DNA of 7,990 nucleotides from Clostridia bacterium (GTDB lineage Bacteria; Bacillota_A; Clostridia; Lachnospirales; Cellulosilyticaceae). The stretch is from contig JARBTY010000139.1 in NCBI GenBank assembly GCA_029239935.1, positions 1-7,990 on the forward strand, written 5' to 3'. Of this stretch, positions 1-6,787 are shown piece after piece. Within the stretch, counting starts at the first letter, position 1, and every line of letters starts with the position of its first letter. The translations under genes were made by a program, and so were the position numbers. Under the pieces are notes generated by a model that worked only from the letters and a program-made list of their open reading frames with translations, was not told where the DNA came from and did no database searches.

Positions 1-62
1 TTATCAGATTATACGATAATAAAAATCTTAATATGAGCTGCCGCAAATCTTTTGCTACACGC

Positions 63-105
63 AAAAGCAGCTGATATAACGCTATTCGTTATACCAGCTG
101 CTTTT
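63..105 (-). terminator. Intrinsic terminator of the Met-Val tRNA operon
   Basis: A 19-bp inverted repeat (63-81 with 87-105) with a 5-nt loop lies 10 nt beyond tRNA-Val. Read on the minus strand, every position pairs, with one G-U wobble (94 with 74). Read on the plus strand that same position is an A-C mismatch. This favours minus-strand function as the end of the tRNA transcript. The stem is A-rich on the entry side and ends in four U on the exit side, with no longer U run. A 7-bp hairpin (49-55 with 61-67) overlaps its exit arm and could form as an alternative. Confidence 0.75.
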
Positions 106-115
106 TAAAATAAAG

Positions 116-188
116 TGGTCGCTATAGGGCTCGAACCTATGACCCTCTGCTTGTAAGGCAGATGCTCTCCCAGCTGAGCTAAGCGACC
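116..188 (-). tRNA. tRNA-Val (anticodon TAC)
   Basis: The minus strand folds into a full 73-nt cloverleaf. The acceptor stem GGTCGCT/AGCGACC is perfect (182-188 with 117-123). The D stem is GCTC/GAGC, the anticodon stem TCTGC/GCAGA holds loop CTTACAA with anticodon TAC (153-155), and the T arm is ATAGG-TTCGAGC-CCTAT. The discriminator base is A (116). The next bases are CTT, so the CCA end is not encoded and must be added by tRNA nucleotidyltransferase. It is the second gene of a two-tRNA transcript, 3 nt after tRNA-Met, and reads GUN valine codons, chiefly GUA and GUG. Confidence 0.97.
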
Positions 189-191
189 AGA

Positions 192-268
192 TGGTAGCGG
201 AAAAGGGATTTGAACCCCCGACACCACGGGTATGAACCGTGTGCTCTAGCCAACTGAGCTATTCCGCC
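192..268 (-). tRNA. Elongator tRNA-Met (anticodon CAT)
   Basis: The minus strand folds into a 77-nt cloverleaf including an encoded CCA (192-194). The acceptor stem is GGCGGAA/TTCCGCT with a G1-U72 wobble. The anticodon stem CACGG/CCGTG carries loop TTCATAC with anticodon CAT (232-234), and the T stem has two G-U pairs. The initiator hallmark of three consecutive G-C pairs at the base of the anticodon stem is absent. The overall sequence, including G1-U72, resembles the Bacillus elongator tRNA-Met as I remember it. A lysidine-modified tRNA-Ile2 also has a CAT anticodon but has a different acceptor stem. It is the first gene of the operon, with tRNA-Val 3 nt downstream. Confidence 0.93.
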
Positions 269-297
269 ATATTGCCTTGTGCTTTAGACACTTTTGT

Positions 298-326
298 ATT
301 ATAGCTTATAACTTGTCATAATGCAA
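298..326 (-). promoter_or_regulatory. SigA-type promoter of the tRNA operon
   Basis: Minus-strand hexamers TTGCAT (326-321) and a perfect TATAAT (303-298) are separated by 17 bp. The predicted start is near 291, about 23 nt before the mature 5' end of tRNA-Met, a reasonable leader for RNase P to remove. The -35 box is a modest match (TTG only) and the -10 box is perfect. A short inverted repeat ACTTG/CAAGT overlaps the -35 side. Confidence 0.55.
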
Positions 327-519
327 GTCTTTTTATTTATTTTCTTATTTAAATTTTTTTCCTATTTTACACAAATAATTGCTCTTTTTTACCTTGTATT
401 TAATTTTATATTTCTACTCATACTATGCCTATAAGATAAATTTTTCCTATATAGCTCGTAATATTGCTCGTATTTATGAATATGGGAATTTTTTTATCTT
501 TAAAATAAATTGTGTTAGC

Positions 520-562
520 GATACCTCACCTATTAGGTGGCTGATTATGCCACACCGGAATC
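520..562. repeat. Compact palindromic element, possibly REP-like
   Basis: Within AT-rich surroundings, 43 nt of higher GC carry nested dyads. An outer stem pairs 520-525 with 557-562 (GATACC with GGAATC, one A-A mismatch). Inside, either CACCT/AGGTG (527-531 with 535-539, 3-nt loop) or GTGGC/GCCAC (537-541 with 549-553, 7-nt loop) can form, and the two share bases 537-539. It lies beyond the secA terminator and before the tRNA promoter, so it is probably not part of either transcript. It could be an extragenic palindromic repeat, the remains of a small mobile element, or a protein site. I see no second copy in this window. Confidence 0.4.
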
Positions 563-568
563 TTTATA

Positions 569-624
569 ATATAAAACAGACAGGCCTCCAAAAAGAAACT
601 TTTAGAGACCTGTTTGTTTTATAT
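569..624 (-). terminator. Intrinsic terminator of secA
   Basis: The hairpin begins 5 nt after the secA stop codon. The base pairs TGTTTTATAT (615-624) with its complement at 569-578. The stem continues through ACAGG/CCTGT and a G-U-containing segment to about 589/604, with one C-A mismatch on the minus strand (579/614). The remaining loop, A-rich on the plus strand, can pair further. The minus-strand exit side runs TGTTTTATATT after the GC-rich core, serving as a partly paired U tract. Confidence 0.75.
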
Positions 625-629
625 GTTAT

Positions 630-3206
630 TTAGGCACTTTTACCACAGCATGTTTTATACTTTTTGCCGCTTCCACATGGGCATGGATCATTTCTGCCTA
701 CTTTTTCTTTTTTTGTAACTGGCTTTGCCGCTAAACTTGTATCCTCGTGATTGGTAGCAATAGGTTCTGCAACTCTTTCACGTTTAATTTCTTGGTTGAC
801 AATAATTCTTACATGATAAAGTGCTTTGACTGTTTCTTCTTGTATATTTTCTATCATCTCACCAAAAATATCAAAGCTTAAGAAACGATACTCTACCAAC
901 GGATCTCTTTGACCATAGGCTTGAAGATTAATACCTTGCTTCATTTGATCCATATTATCCAAGTGATCCATCCATTTTTGATCGATTACTTTTAAAAGCA
1001 GCACTCTTTCTATTTCTCTAAACTGCTCGCCTATTTCCAGCTCTTTCTTTTCATATAACTTTTCAGCTTGTTCACCAAGAAGGTTTTTTAAATTTTCTGC
1101 TGTAAGCTCTTCTTGCTCCTCTTTAGTGAAAGTCATAGCTTCAAATGGGATAATCGTACGAAGGTGCTCCATCATACTTGCTATATCCCAGTCTTCTGCA
1201 TATTCGATGCCATTCGTGCAATTATCGACAGCTTTGTTTACTACTTCTTTAGCCATCTCTACAATCTTATCTCTTAAATTTTCATTTTTAAGCACTTTAA
1301 AACGTTCAGCATATATGATTTCTCTTTGTTCGTTCATAATCTTATCGTATTCTAACAAATGTTTACGAACTGAGAAGTTATTACTTTCCACTTTAGTCTG
1401 TGCTCTTTCTATTGCTTTTGAAAGAATCTTATGCTCAATAGGCTCGTCATCTGGAAGGCCTAATGCATCAAACATCCTCAAAGTGGCTTCTGGTGTAAAC
1501 AGTCTCATAAGATCATCTTCAAGTGCCAGATAAAATTTTGACTCACCTGGGTCTCCCTGACGGCCTGAACGACCTCTTAACTGATTGTCAATACGTCTTG
1601 ATTCATGACGCTCTGTACCAATTATTTTAAGACCACCCAGTTCTTGTACGCCTTCTTCTAACTTGATATCTGTTCCACGGCCTGCCATATTGGTCGCAAT
1701 GGTAACGCCGCCTTTTTTTCCTGCCTCAGCAACAATCTCTGCTTCTTTTGCATGGTACTTCGCATTAAGCACTTGATGCTTAACGCCTTCTCTTTTAAGA
1801 AGTGTACTTAAGAGCTCTGACGTATCAATCGTTACAGTACCTACAAGCACTGGCTGACCCTTAGCATTTGCTACTTTGATATCTTCAATCACTGCTCTAA
1901 ACTTTGCTTCTTCTGTTTTAAAGACCACGTCTGGATGATCAATACGTTTAATAGGTTTGTTAGTAGGAATAACAATAACATCCATACCGTAGATATCTCT
2001 AAACTCGTTTTCCTCTGTAAGGGCTGTTCCTGTCATACCTGCTTTTTTAACATATTTATTGAAATAGTTTTGGAAAGTAATAGTGGCTAGTGTCTGACTT
2101 TCCTTTTTAACCTCTACCCCTTCTTTTGCTTCAATAGCCTGGTGAAGTCCATCTGAGTATCTACGTCCATCCATCAGACGCCCTGTAAACTCGTCTACTA
2201 TAATAATTTCGCCTTCATCACTTACTATATAATCTTTTTCTCTGTGCATCAGATTGTGTGCTTTAAGAGCTATTGTAATATGATGCTGAATATCCATATG
2301 TTCTGGATCTGCAAGGTTCTCTATGCCAAAGTACTGTTCAGCTTTTTTAACACCTTCTGCCGTAAGTGTAACTGTCTTTTGTTTTTCATCAACTACGAAA
2401 TCGCCTTCTTCTTCTATCTCTTCCCTCATAAGTGTAGACATTGCCGTCTCTTCACCTAAAAGTTTACCTTTTTTAAGTCTGCGTACAAAAATATCTGCTG
2501 CTTTATAAAGATGTGTTGATTTTGAACCTGCACCTGAAATGATAAGTGGTGTTCTTGCTTCGTCAACAAGTACAGAGTCCACCTCGTCGATTACTGCGTA
2601 ATGCAGGTCTCTTTGAACCATTTCTTCTGCATAAAGCACCATGTTATCTCTTAAATAGTCAAATCCATATTCATTATTGGTACCATAAGTGATATCACAG
2701 TTATAAGCAGCTCTTCTATCTGAATTTTCCATATTACTTAAAATACATCCTACTGTTAATCCTAAGAAGGTATAGATTTGTCCCATCCACTCAGAGTCAC
2801 GTTTTGCTAGGTAATCATTAACCGTAACAACATGTACACCTTTTCCTTCAAGTGCATTAAGATACACAGGAAGTGTTGCAACTAAAGTTTTTCCTTCTCC
2901 AGTCCTCATCTCAGATATACGTCCATTATGAAGGATAACACCTCCAATAAGCTGTACTCTAAAATGCTTCATATTAAGTACACGGTATGCAGCTTCTCTA
3001 CATACTGCATAGGCTTCTGGCAAAATATCATCAAGCGTTTCGCCCTTTTCAAGACGTTCTTTGAACTCAGGAGTTTTTGCCTGAAGCTCCTCATCTGTTA
3101 GTTTTTGTATAGCCTCATCAAAGGCTTCTATTTGGTTTACGATGGGTTCTATTCTTTTTAATTCTCTCTCGGAATGACTTCCAAAAATTTTATCAAGTAA
3201 TTTCAA
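630..3206 (-). CDS. secA: Preprotein translocase ATPase subunit SecA
   Basis: SecA is the ATP-driven motor that pushes unfolded preproteins through SecYEG at the membrane. In the 858-residue product counted from TTG, Walker A TGEGKT is at about 102-107 and the DEVD box at 207-210. The preprotein cross-linking region follows (about 220-370), then GMTGTA at 390-395, NMAGRGTDI at 506-514 and [13 protein letters not shown] at 542-554 in the second motor domain. Next come the helical scaffold and wing, and a C-terminal zinc-binding tail with cysteines at about 842, 844, 853 and 854, which in the family binds SecB or ribosomes. The frame stays open to a GTG three codons upstream (3215-3213), but that GTG abuts the AGAAGAGG ribosome binding site with no spacer. 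TTG at 3206 is 9 nt from it and gives the family-like start MKLLDKIFG. The protein is slightly longer than Bacillus SecA, with an extra acidic segment near residue 245-270. Confidence 0.97.
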   Translation of the reverse strand: MKLLDKIFGSHSERELKRIEPIVNQIEAFDEAIQKLTDEELQAKTPEFKERLEKGETLDDILPEAYAVCREAAYRVLNMKHFRVQLIGGVILHNGRISEMRTGEGKTLVATLPVYLNALEGKGVHVVTVNDYLAKRDSEWMGQIYTFLGLTVGCILSNMENSDRRAAYNCDITYGTNNEYGFDYLRDNMVLYAEEMVQRDLHYAVIDEVDSVLVDEARTPLIISGAGSKSTHLYKAADIFVRRLKKGKLLGEETAMSTLMREEIEEEGDFVVDEKQKTVTLTAEGVKKAEQYFGIENLADPEHMDIQHHITIALKAHNLMHREKDYIVSDEGEIIIVDEFTGRLMDGRRYSDGLHQAIEAKEGVEVKKESQTLATITFQNYFNKYVKKAGMTGTALTEENEFRDIYGMDVIVIPTNKPIKRIDHPDVVFKTEEAKFRAVIEDIKVANAKGQPVLVGTVTIDTSELLSTLLKREGVKHQVLNAKYHAKEAEIVAEAGKKGGVTIATNMAGRGTDIKLEEGVQELGGLKIIGTERHESRRIDNQLRGRSGRQGDPGESKFYLALEDDLMRLFTPEATLRMFDALGLPDDEPIEHKILSKAIERAQTKVESNNFSVRKHLLEYDKIMNEQREIIYAERFKVLKNENLRDKIVEMAKEVVNKAVDNCTNGIEYAEDWDIASMMEHLRTIIPFEAMTFTKEEQEELTAENLKNLLGEQAEKLYEKKELEIGEQFREIERVLLLKVIDQKWMDHLDNMDQMKQGINLQAYGQRDPLVEYRFLSFDIFGEMIENIQEETVKALYHVRIIVNQEIKRERVAEPIATNHEDTSLAAKPVTKKEKVGRNDPCPCGSGKKYKTCCGKSA

Positions 3207-3285
3207 AACTTTCACCCTCTTCTAATATTTAGATACTCTCTATGCTAATGTTCATTTTAGTCATATATGTAAACAACTATCATTA

Positions 3286-3314
3286 AGTATAGCAAATATT
3301 CCACACTATTACAA
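3286..3314 (-). promoter_or_regulatory. Extended -10 promoter of secA
   Basis: Minus-strand TTGTAA (3314-3309) and TATACT (3291-3286) are spaced by 17 bp, with TGC directly before the -10 box forming an extended -10 element. The predicted start near 3279 gives a leader of about 70 nt before the TTG start. It lies in the 174-nt gap after the chemoreceptor gene, where I see no clear terminator, so secA probably has its own promoter plus some read-through. Confidence 0.6.
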
Positions 3315-3380
3315 CCTCGCACATTATCCAATTGTACCCATTCTGTTAGAAAAAATACAGGCTTTTGTTAAGATATTTAT

Positions 3381-5108
3381 TTATAGCGTAAATGAGGTCA
3401 TTTCTTCCTCTAATTTTTGTACACTTGACTGAGTCTTTCCAGCTATTTGATTGGTGTTTTCAGCCATGTCTTTTAGTTTTTCTACAATGTCAGCCGTTTC
3501 TACAGCTCCTTCTCCAGCTCCTTGTTTAACCTGTTCAGTAGCTGATAAAATCTCTTCTGTTGAAGCCAGCAGTTCTTCCGCCATCGCGCTTAAATCTACG
3601 ACAATACTATCAATATCTCCTGCATCTTTGCTGTAGCTTTCAGCTACCTCCAGAATTTTTTTATAATCTTCCTGAATATCTGTTGATACATATTTAAACA
3701 AATGATTTGAACTTTGAGTTAGATTTTCAACAGCTCCTGTAACCTTAACTGTTGTCTCCTGTATTTTTACAGCTGCTTCTTTTGACTGTTCTGCAAGCTT
3801 TTTGATTTCATCCGCAACCACTCCAAAACCTCTTCCCGCATCCCCTACTCTGGCAGCTTCTATAGCCGCATTGAGAGCAAGCAGATTAGTCTGTGCTGTA
3901 ATCTGCATAATAAGGTCTGATAACAGATGAATTTGATCAACCACCTTTGCATTTTCAATAGCTGCTTCTAGTTCCTGTCTCGTCTCTAAAATAACTTGTT
4001 CTGCGCGCTCTTTGGCAACGGTAAAACTTTCTTTTATTTCAACTGCCTTATGGTTGATATCCCCTGACGCTACCGTTCCTTTCTGAGCTGCATCAGCTAT
4101 CACCTCTGCGACCTTTTTAATCTCCATAGCGGATAAACTCATATTTTCTGTTGCCGCTGCCGACTCCTGAAGTCCACATGCCACCTTGTGAGTTGATTCT
4201 GATATATGTTCCATGTCGAGGTTAAGCTCTGCAATGTCTTGGCTCACATCTTCAATAACAACCTTTACATTGCCTGTCTGATTCTTTATCTTGCCCAATA
4301 AGTCTTTTAGAGCATATTGCATTTGTTTTAATGTTCTCGAAACCTCTCCAAACTCATCTTTTCTTTTTAGCATAGACTCGCTTACTTCCAAAGTAAAATC
4401 TCCCTTGGCAATAAGCTTTAATTCGCTCGTTAAAATCTTTAGGGGTTTTGTAATACTGTAAGTAATAATCATACAAATGATTAAGATAACAACCCCCATA
4501 ACACCTGCTGCGCCATATAATACCTTAGTCATTTTCTCAATTGAATGACTGCTTACCTTTTCAATCTCTTTAATCTCTTTATTGGTTAAAGCCGCTAATT
4601 TTTCTATAGCTTCTCTGTGAGCTTCATATGCTTGTGCCATCTTGCCAGTTAATATCTCTAAAGCTAAAGCTTTATCCCCTTCACGGACCGCTGGAATAAG
4701 TTCTTTTCTTCTTAATGTAAAAAATTGTATAGCAGGCTGATAGGATTGCACTGTTAAAATATCCTTATTTTCTCCTTCCGGAAGTCCTTGTTTCCAATAG
4801 AGATGTCTCTTGATATACTTATCTTCTAGTGCATCGCCTTTTTTGATAATAGCTTCTATATCTTCTTTATCCTCTTCGTTTACAAGCTCATAAGATATTA
4901 AATAAGACTCTACAATAAACTCTGCCGGCGGCAATATATCCGCAATTAAATCTTTAGATTTAATAATCTGTTTATAGATCGGCCCCTCTACCTTAACCTG
5001 TGATAAAATTTCGAATGAATACACCCCAAATAAACTCAACCCTGTAACAAATAAAACGATAATAAGTGCTATTTTATATCTCACTTTTAACTTATTAAAC
5101 AGGTTCAT
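3381..5108 (-). CDS. Methyl-accepting chemotaxis protein (transmembrane chemoreceptor)
   Basis: This chemoreceptor would sense a ligand outside the membrane and control CheA through CheW. In the 575-residue product, a short basic N-terminus precedes transmembrane helix 1 (about 12-34). A mostly helical external sensor of about 160 residues follows, then transmembrane helix 2 (about 196-219), a HAMP linker (about 220-270) and a long coiled-coil signalling domain. The conserved hairpin tip is visible around 400-440, with [15 protein letters not shown] and [18 protein letters not shown]. The sensor contains [12 protein letters not shown] and, later, SYQPAIQFF and AHREAI, which resemble a helical sensor seen in other receptors, but I cannot name the ligand. 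There is no C-terminal CheR/CheB-binding pentapeptide. ATG at 5108 is preferred over TTG at 5114 because the AGGAGG site is 8 nt from the ATG and only 2 nt from the TTG. No flagellar or che genes are adjacent. Confidence 0.95.
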   Translation of the reverse strand: MNLFNKLKVRYKIALIIVLFVTGLSLFGVYSFEILSQVKVEGPIYKQIIKSKDLIADILPPAEFIVESYLISYELVNEEDKEDIEAIIKKGDALEDKYIKRHLYWKQGLPEGENKDILTVQSYQPAIQFFTLRRKELIPAVREGDKALALEILTGKMAQAYEAHREAIEKLAALTNKEIKEIEKVSSHSIEKMTKVLYGAAGVMGVVILIICMIITYSITKPLKILTSELKLIAKGDFTLEVSESMLKRKDEFGEVSRTLKQMQYALKDLLGKIKNQTGNVKVVIEDVSQDIAELNLDMEHISESTHKVACGLQESAAATENMSLSAMEIKKVAEVIADAAQKGTVASGDINHKAVEIKESFTVAKERAEQVILETRQELEAAIENAKVVDQIHLLSDLIMQITAQTNLLALNAAIEAARVGDAGRGFGVVADEIKKLAEQSKEAAVKIQETTVKVTGAVENLTQSSNHLFKYVSTDIQEDYKKILEVAESYSKDAGDIDSIVVDLSAMAEELLASTEEILSATEQVKQGAGEGAVETADIVEKLKDMAENTNQIAGKTQSSVQKLEEEMTSFTL

Positions 5109-5172
5109 TTTCAATACCTCCTCTTATATGTATGATAACTTCGTAATTCTCTTTATTTCCACAAACACATTT

Positions 5173-5201
5173 ATGTTAATATAATTTTATATATTTTTCA
5201 A
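5173..5201 (-). promoter_or_regulatory. Weak candidate promoter of the chemoreceptor
   Basis: After the hpf terminator, minus-strand TTGAAA (5201-5196) and TAACAT (5178-5173) are spaced by 17 bp, about 58 nt before the ATG. Both boxes are partial matches in very AT-rich DNA, so other placements are possible. I saw no match to the motility sigma factor consensus (TAAA then GCCGATAA) and no cyclic-di-GMP aptamer in this leader. Confidence 0.25.
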
Positions 5202-5221
5202 CCCCTTCAGAAAAAACAGTA

Positions 5222-5281
5222 TTTTTCAAAAAACAAAAAAGTGTTTCTATTTTGGCACCCAAAGTACCTTTAGAAACACTT
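5222..5281 (-). terminator. Strong intrinsic terminator of hpf
   Basis: A perfect 11-bp outer stem pairs AAGTGTTTCTA (5239-5249) with 5271-5281. An inner 5-bp stem, GGCAC/GTACC with one wobble, lies at 5254-5258/5264-5268. On the minus strand the hairpin is followed by TTTTGTTTTTTG-type sequence, a long U-rich tract. It begins about 33 nt after the hpf stop codon and separates hpf from the chemoreceptor. Confidence 0.9.
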
Positions 5282-5313
5282 CTTTGTATTTGCTGGATAT
5301 CTATTTAATTTGA

Positions 5314-5850
5314 TTAACTTAAAGTTGGTTCAATAAGTCCATAAGTGCCATTTTTTCTTTTATAAACCACATTAACTTCTTCTGTATGAGCATCTAAGTA
5401 AACAAAGAAGTTATGTCCTACGAGCTCCATCTGCAGCACAGCTTCTTCCGCATCCATAGGTTTGATTGCAAATTTCTTTCTTCTATCTATCTTTATTGCT
5501 TCCTCTGCTTCTTCTGTCTGCTGCATAAAAGCTGGTGTAAAAGCTACAGTATTATTATTTCTGTGTTTAGCTCTTAATTTATTCTTATATTTATTAACTT
5601 GTTTTTCTATAATATCTACTGCGTCATCAATAATATTATACATATTTTTGCCTTCTACTTCAGCTCGGAGCACAGAACCATTAAATAAAATAGTTATTTC
5701 AATGATATGATTAAATTTTTCTACTATAAGTGTTACTTGTGCTTCCACATCTTCATTAAAAAACTTGTCTAACTTAACTAATTTTTCAGCTACTGCATTT
5801 TTTAATGCTTCTGTAAGTTCAATGTTTTTTCCACTAATGATGTATCTCAT
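5314..5850 (-). CDS. hpf: Ribosome hibernation promoting factor, long form
   Basis: Long HPF binds the 30S decoding region in stationary phase or stress, blocks mRNA and tRNA sites, and pairs two 70S ribosomes into an inactive 100S dimer. The 178-residue product has the N-terminal HPF/RaiA beta-alpha domain (1 to about 98), opening MRYIISGKNIELTEAL. A charged linker rich in Glu (about 100-125) leads to the C-terminal dimerisation domain (about 126-178), ending in the family-typical KPMDAEEAVLQMELVGHNFF and YGLIEP. The frame is open for nine more codons to an ATG at 5877, but AGAGGAG is 8 nt from the ATG at 5850 and the family begins M-[KR]-Y. It has its own terminator and a SigH-like promoter, consistent with stationary-phase expression. 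In Bacillus this gene (yvyD) sits directly before secA; here a chemoreceptor intervenes. Confidence 0.96.
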   Translation of the reverse strand: MRYIISGKNIELTEALKNAVAEKLVKLDKFFNEDVEAQVTLIVEKFNHIIEITILFNGSVLRAEVEGKNMYNIIDDAVDIIEKQVNKYKNKLRAKHRNNNTVAFTPAFMQQTEEAEEAIKIDRRKKFAIKPMDAEEAVLQMELVGHNFFVYLDAHTEEVNVVYKRKNGTYGLIEPTLS

Positions 5851-5909
5851 AATCATCTCTCCTCTCAACCAAATCATATCACTTCGATGAAATGGTTATA
5901 CTATCTATT

Positions 5910-5936
5910 ATTCGATAAGAAATGCCTATTTCCTTT
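5910..5936 (-). promoter_or_regulatory. SigH-type promoter of hpf
   Basis: The minus strand reads AAAGGAAAT (5936-5928), 11 nt, then ATCGAAT (5916-5910). This fits every fixed position of the Bacillus SigH consensus RnAGGAwww-N11/12-RnnGAAT. The start would fall near 5903, about 50 nt before the hpf ATG. SigH and SigB control of yvyD is known in Bacillus subtilis. A TATAAC hexamer (5900-5895) downstream has no good -35 box, so a SigA promoter is less convincing. Confidence 0.55.
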
Positions 5937-6006
5937 TTATAAACCCAAAATATTTTATGTTATTTAAATTTCTCTTCTAATAAATGACTTAATCTTTTTA
6001 TGTTAT

Positions 6007-6516
6007 CTATTTATTTTTAAAAAGTACTGTTAAAAAATTTTTATACTTATTAAGTAAAACGATAAATAGTGGAACTCCTACCAAAGTAATGACTACAAAC
6101 TCCCCTAAAGCAACCTGGCCCATTGTAAGCCACAGCGGCAGATTAAACATTTTATATAATAGATAACCTATAATCACGCCATTAAATATAGTTGGCCACA
6201 AAGAAGCTATAACAAGACCCATTTTACTTTGTTTTGTTATCTTTCCAGTTATGGCAATGGCTACAACGCTTATAAATGTGGCTGGTGTGCCCATCAGTGC
6301 ATCCGGCAAACCGTTTGGCCCTAATAAATTAGCTAAAAAACACCCTAATGTAAGACCACCTATATAAATAGGATCAAAAAAAGCAAGAAGTGTCATGACC
6401 TCCGATACTCGAAATTGGATATTACCATAGCTCATAAAAGCAAGTCCTAAGGTAACTACTGTATAAACTGCTGCTATTGCTGCTGTCTTTACAATGATTT
6501 TGGTTGTAATATTCAT
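6007..6516 (-). CDS. queT: Queuosine precursor transporter subunit QueT
   Basis: QueT is the membrane substrate-binding (S) component of an energy-coupling factor transporter believed to import preQ1 or a related precursor for making the queuosine tRNA base. The 169-residue protein is highly hydrophobic with about six membrane segments. It carries family-typical blocks YGNIQFRVSEVMTLL (30-44), NLLGPNGLPDALMGT (64-78), SLWPTIFNG (105-113) and GEFVVITLVGVPLF (138-151). The ATG follows GAGGAG by 7 nt. The leader contains a complete preQ1-I riboswitch and terminator, which independently supports the substrate. The shared ECF energising module (two ATPases and the T protein) is not in this window, as usual for group II S components. 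No terminator is visible after the gene, so it may read through into hpf. Confidence 0.93.
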   Translation of the reverse strand: MNITTKIIVKTAAIAAVYTVVTLGLAFMSYGNIQFRVSEVMTLLAFFDPIYIGGLTLGCFLANLLGPNGLPDALMGTPATFISVVAIAITGKITKQSKMGLVIASLWPTIFNGVIIGYLLYKMFNLPLWLTMGQVALGEFVVITLVGVPLFIVLLNKYKNFLTVLFKNK

Positions 6517-6586
6517 AGTTTATCTCCTCATTTAATTATTTTGCATATTCAAGTCTTGTTATACTTTATCTCTGTAAAAAGAAAAC

Positions 6587-6615
6587 AAAAAAATCGTAGG
6601 ATATAATCCTACGAT
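6587..6615 (-). terminator. Riboswitch-controlled terminator in the queT leader
   Basis: A perfect 10-bp stem (6606-6615 with 6593-6602) with a 3-nt TAT loop is followed on the minus strand by a run of seven T, counting the last paired one. It lies about 70 nt before the queT start codon and after the aptamer, so it is an attenuator. Its 5' arm (6609-6615) is also used by the antiterminator, so the two structures exclude each other. Confidence 0.9.
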
Positions 6616-6675
6616 AAACATACATACTAAACTTAGCTCCCCAATATGTATAAAAGCTAATCTTATTTACCGTAG
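6609..6675 (-). promoter_or_regulatory. Antiterminator of the queT preQ1 riboswitch
   Basis: The aptamer tail (6675-6664) can pair with 6620-6609 over 12 consecutive positions, including two G-U wobbles. It consumes both the P2 strand of the aptamer (6671-6674) and seven bases of the terminator 5' arm. Without ligand this helix would block termination. With preQ1 bound, the tail is held in P2 and the terminator can form, an OFF switch. The enclosed 43 nt contain a 6-bp hairpin (6655-6660 with 6633-6638). Confidence 0.7.
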
Positions 6676-6710
6676 TTTTGTTTAAAGACAGGAGGTTTAC
6701 GAACTGTCCT
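6670..6710 (-). promoter_or_regulatory. preQ1 class I riboswitch aptamer
   Basis: On the minus strand, P1 is a 7-bp stem (6704-6710 with 6685-6691). It closes loop L1 TTCGTAAACCTC (6703-6692) and is followed by the A-rich tail TAAACAAAACTACGG. The tail's TACG (6674-6671) pairs with CGTA of L1 (6701-6698), giving the H-type pseudoknot of this class. The AAACAAAAC tail closely matches the Thermoanaerobacter preQ1 aptamer as I remember it. The position fits: about 10 nt after the predicted transcription start and directly upstream of queT. The ligand-contacting cytosine should be in the AAACC part of L1 (6695 or 6694). Confidence 0.88.
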
Positions 6711-6727
6711 ATGCAATTTTCTTTTCC

Positions 6728-6756
6728 ATTATAAAAGCAACTGCTTTATTTAGCAA
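6728..6756 (-). promoter_or_regulatory. SigA-type promoter of queT
   Basis: Minus-strand TTGCTA (6756-6751) and a perfect TATAAT (6733-6728) are 17 bp apart. The start near 6721 places the riboswitch aptamer almost at the 5' end of the RNA. The spacer contains a small dyad, AAAGC/GCTTT, which might be a weak hairpin for transcripts arriving from the upstream transporter gene or an operator. Confidence 0.7.
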
Positions 6757-6787
6757 GCACTTTATGATGATTCCGTTTATTTCCTTG

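Larger units (their letters stand above)
269..629. other. Gene-free gap between secA and the tRNAs
   Basis: This 361-nt stretch holds, from the secA side, the secA terminator (569-624), a compact palindromic element (520-562) and the tRNA promoter (298-326). The rest, roughly 327-519, is very AT-rich with runs of T and no convincing gene. A plus-strand open frame at 379-633 spans the gap but passes through the palindrome and the terminator hairpin, has no ribosome binding site and is rich in F, Y and I as expected for chance AT-rich sequence. I do not call it. Confidence 0.7.

Noticed and set aside
35..73. Second hairpin set beyond the tRNA terminator (36-41 with 67-72)
   Set aside because: It reuses the palindromic AGCTGC arm of the terminator and has a weaker, interrupted stem; no downstream gene in view would be controlled by it.
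379..633. 84-codon plus-strand open frame
   Set aside because: It runs through the palindromic element and the secA terminator and overlaps the secA stop, has no ribosome binding site, and has a composition expected of AT-rich noncoding DNA.
1126..1533. 135-codon plus-strand open frame
   Set aside because: It is antisense to conserved secA coding sequence, and its Ser/Ile/Leu-rich product looks like a reverse-strand shadow.
3229..3264. 11-codon ATG frame in the secA leader, a possible secM-like leader peptide
   Set aside because: There is no ribosome binding site, no arrest-like motif and no hairpin sequestering the secA site; short frames like this are expected by chance.
5115..5221. Possible cyclic-di-GMP riboswitch or SigD promoter before the chemoreceptor
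   Set aside because: Both are common before clostridial motility genes, but the leader is AT-rich and lacks the aptamer's conserved core and the GCCGATAA box.
5462..5710. 82-codon plus-strand open frame inside hpf
   Set aside because: It is fully antisense to a well-conserved gene and has no ribosome binding site.
5953..6006. Direct repeat TTTTATGTTAT (5953-5963 and 5996-6006) after queT
   Set aside because: It is short, AT-rich and in a low-complexity gap; it is likely chance and not part of a recognisable terminator.
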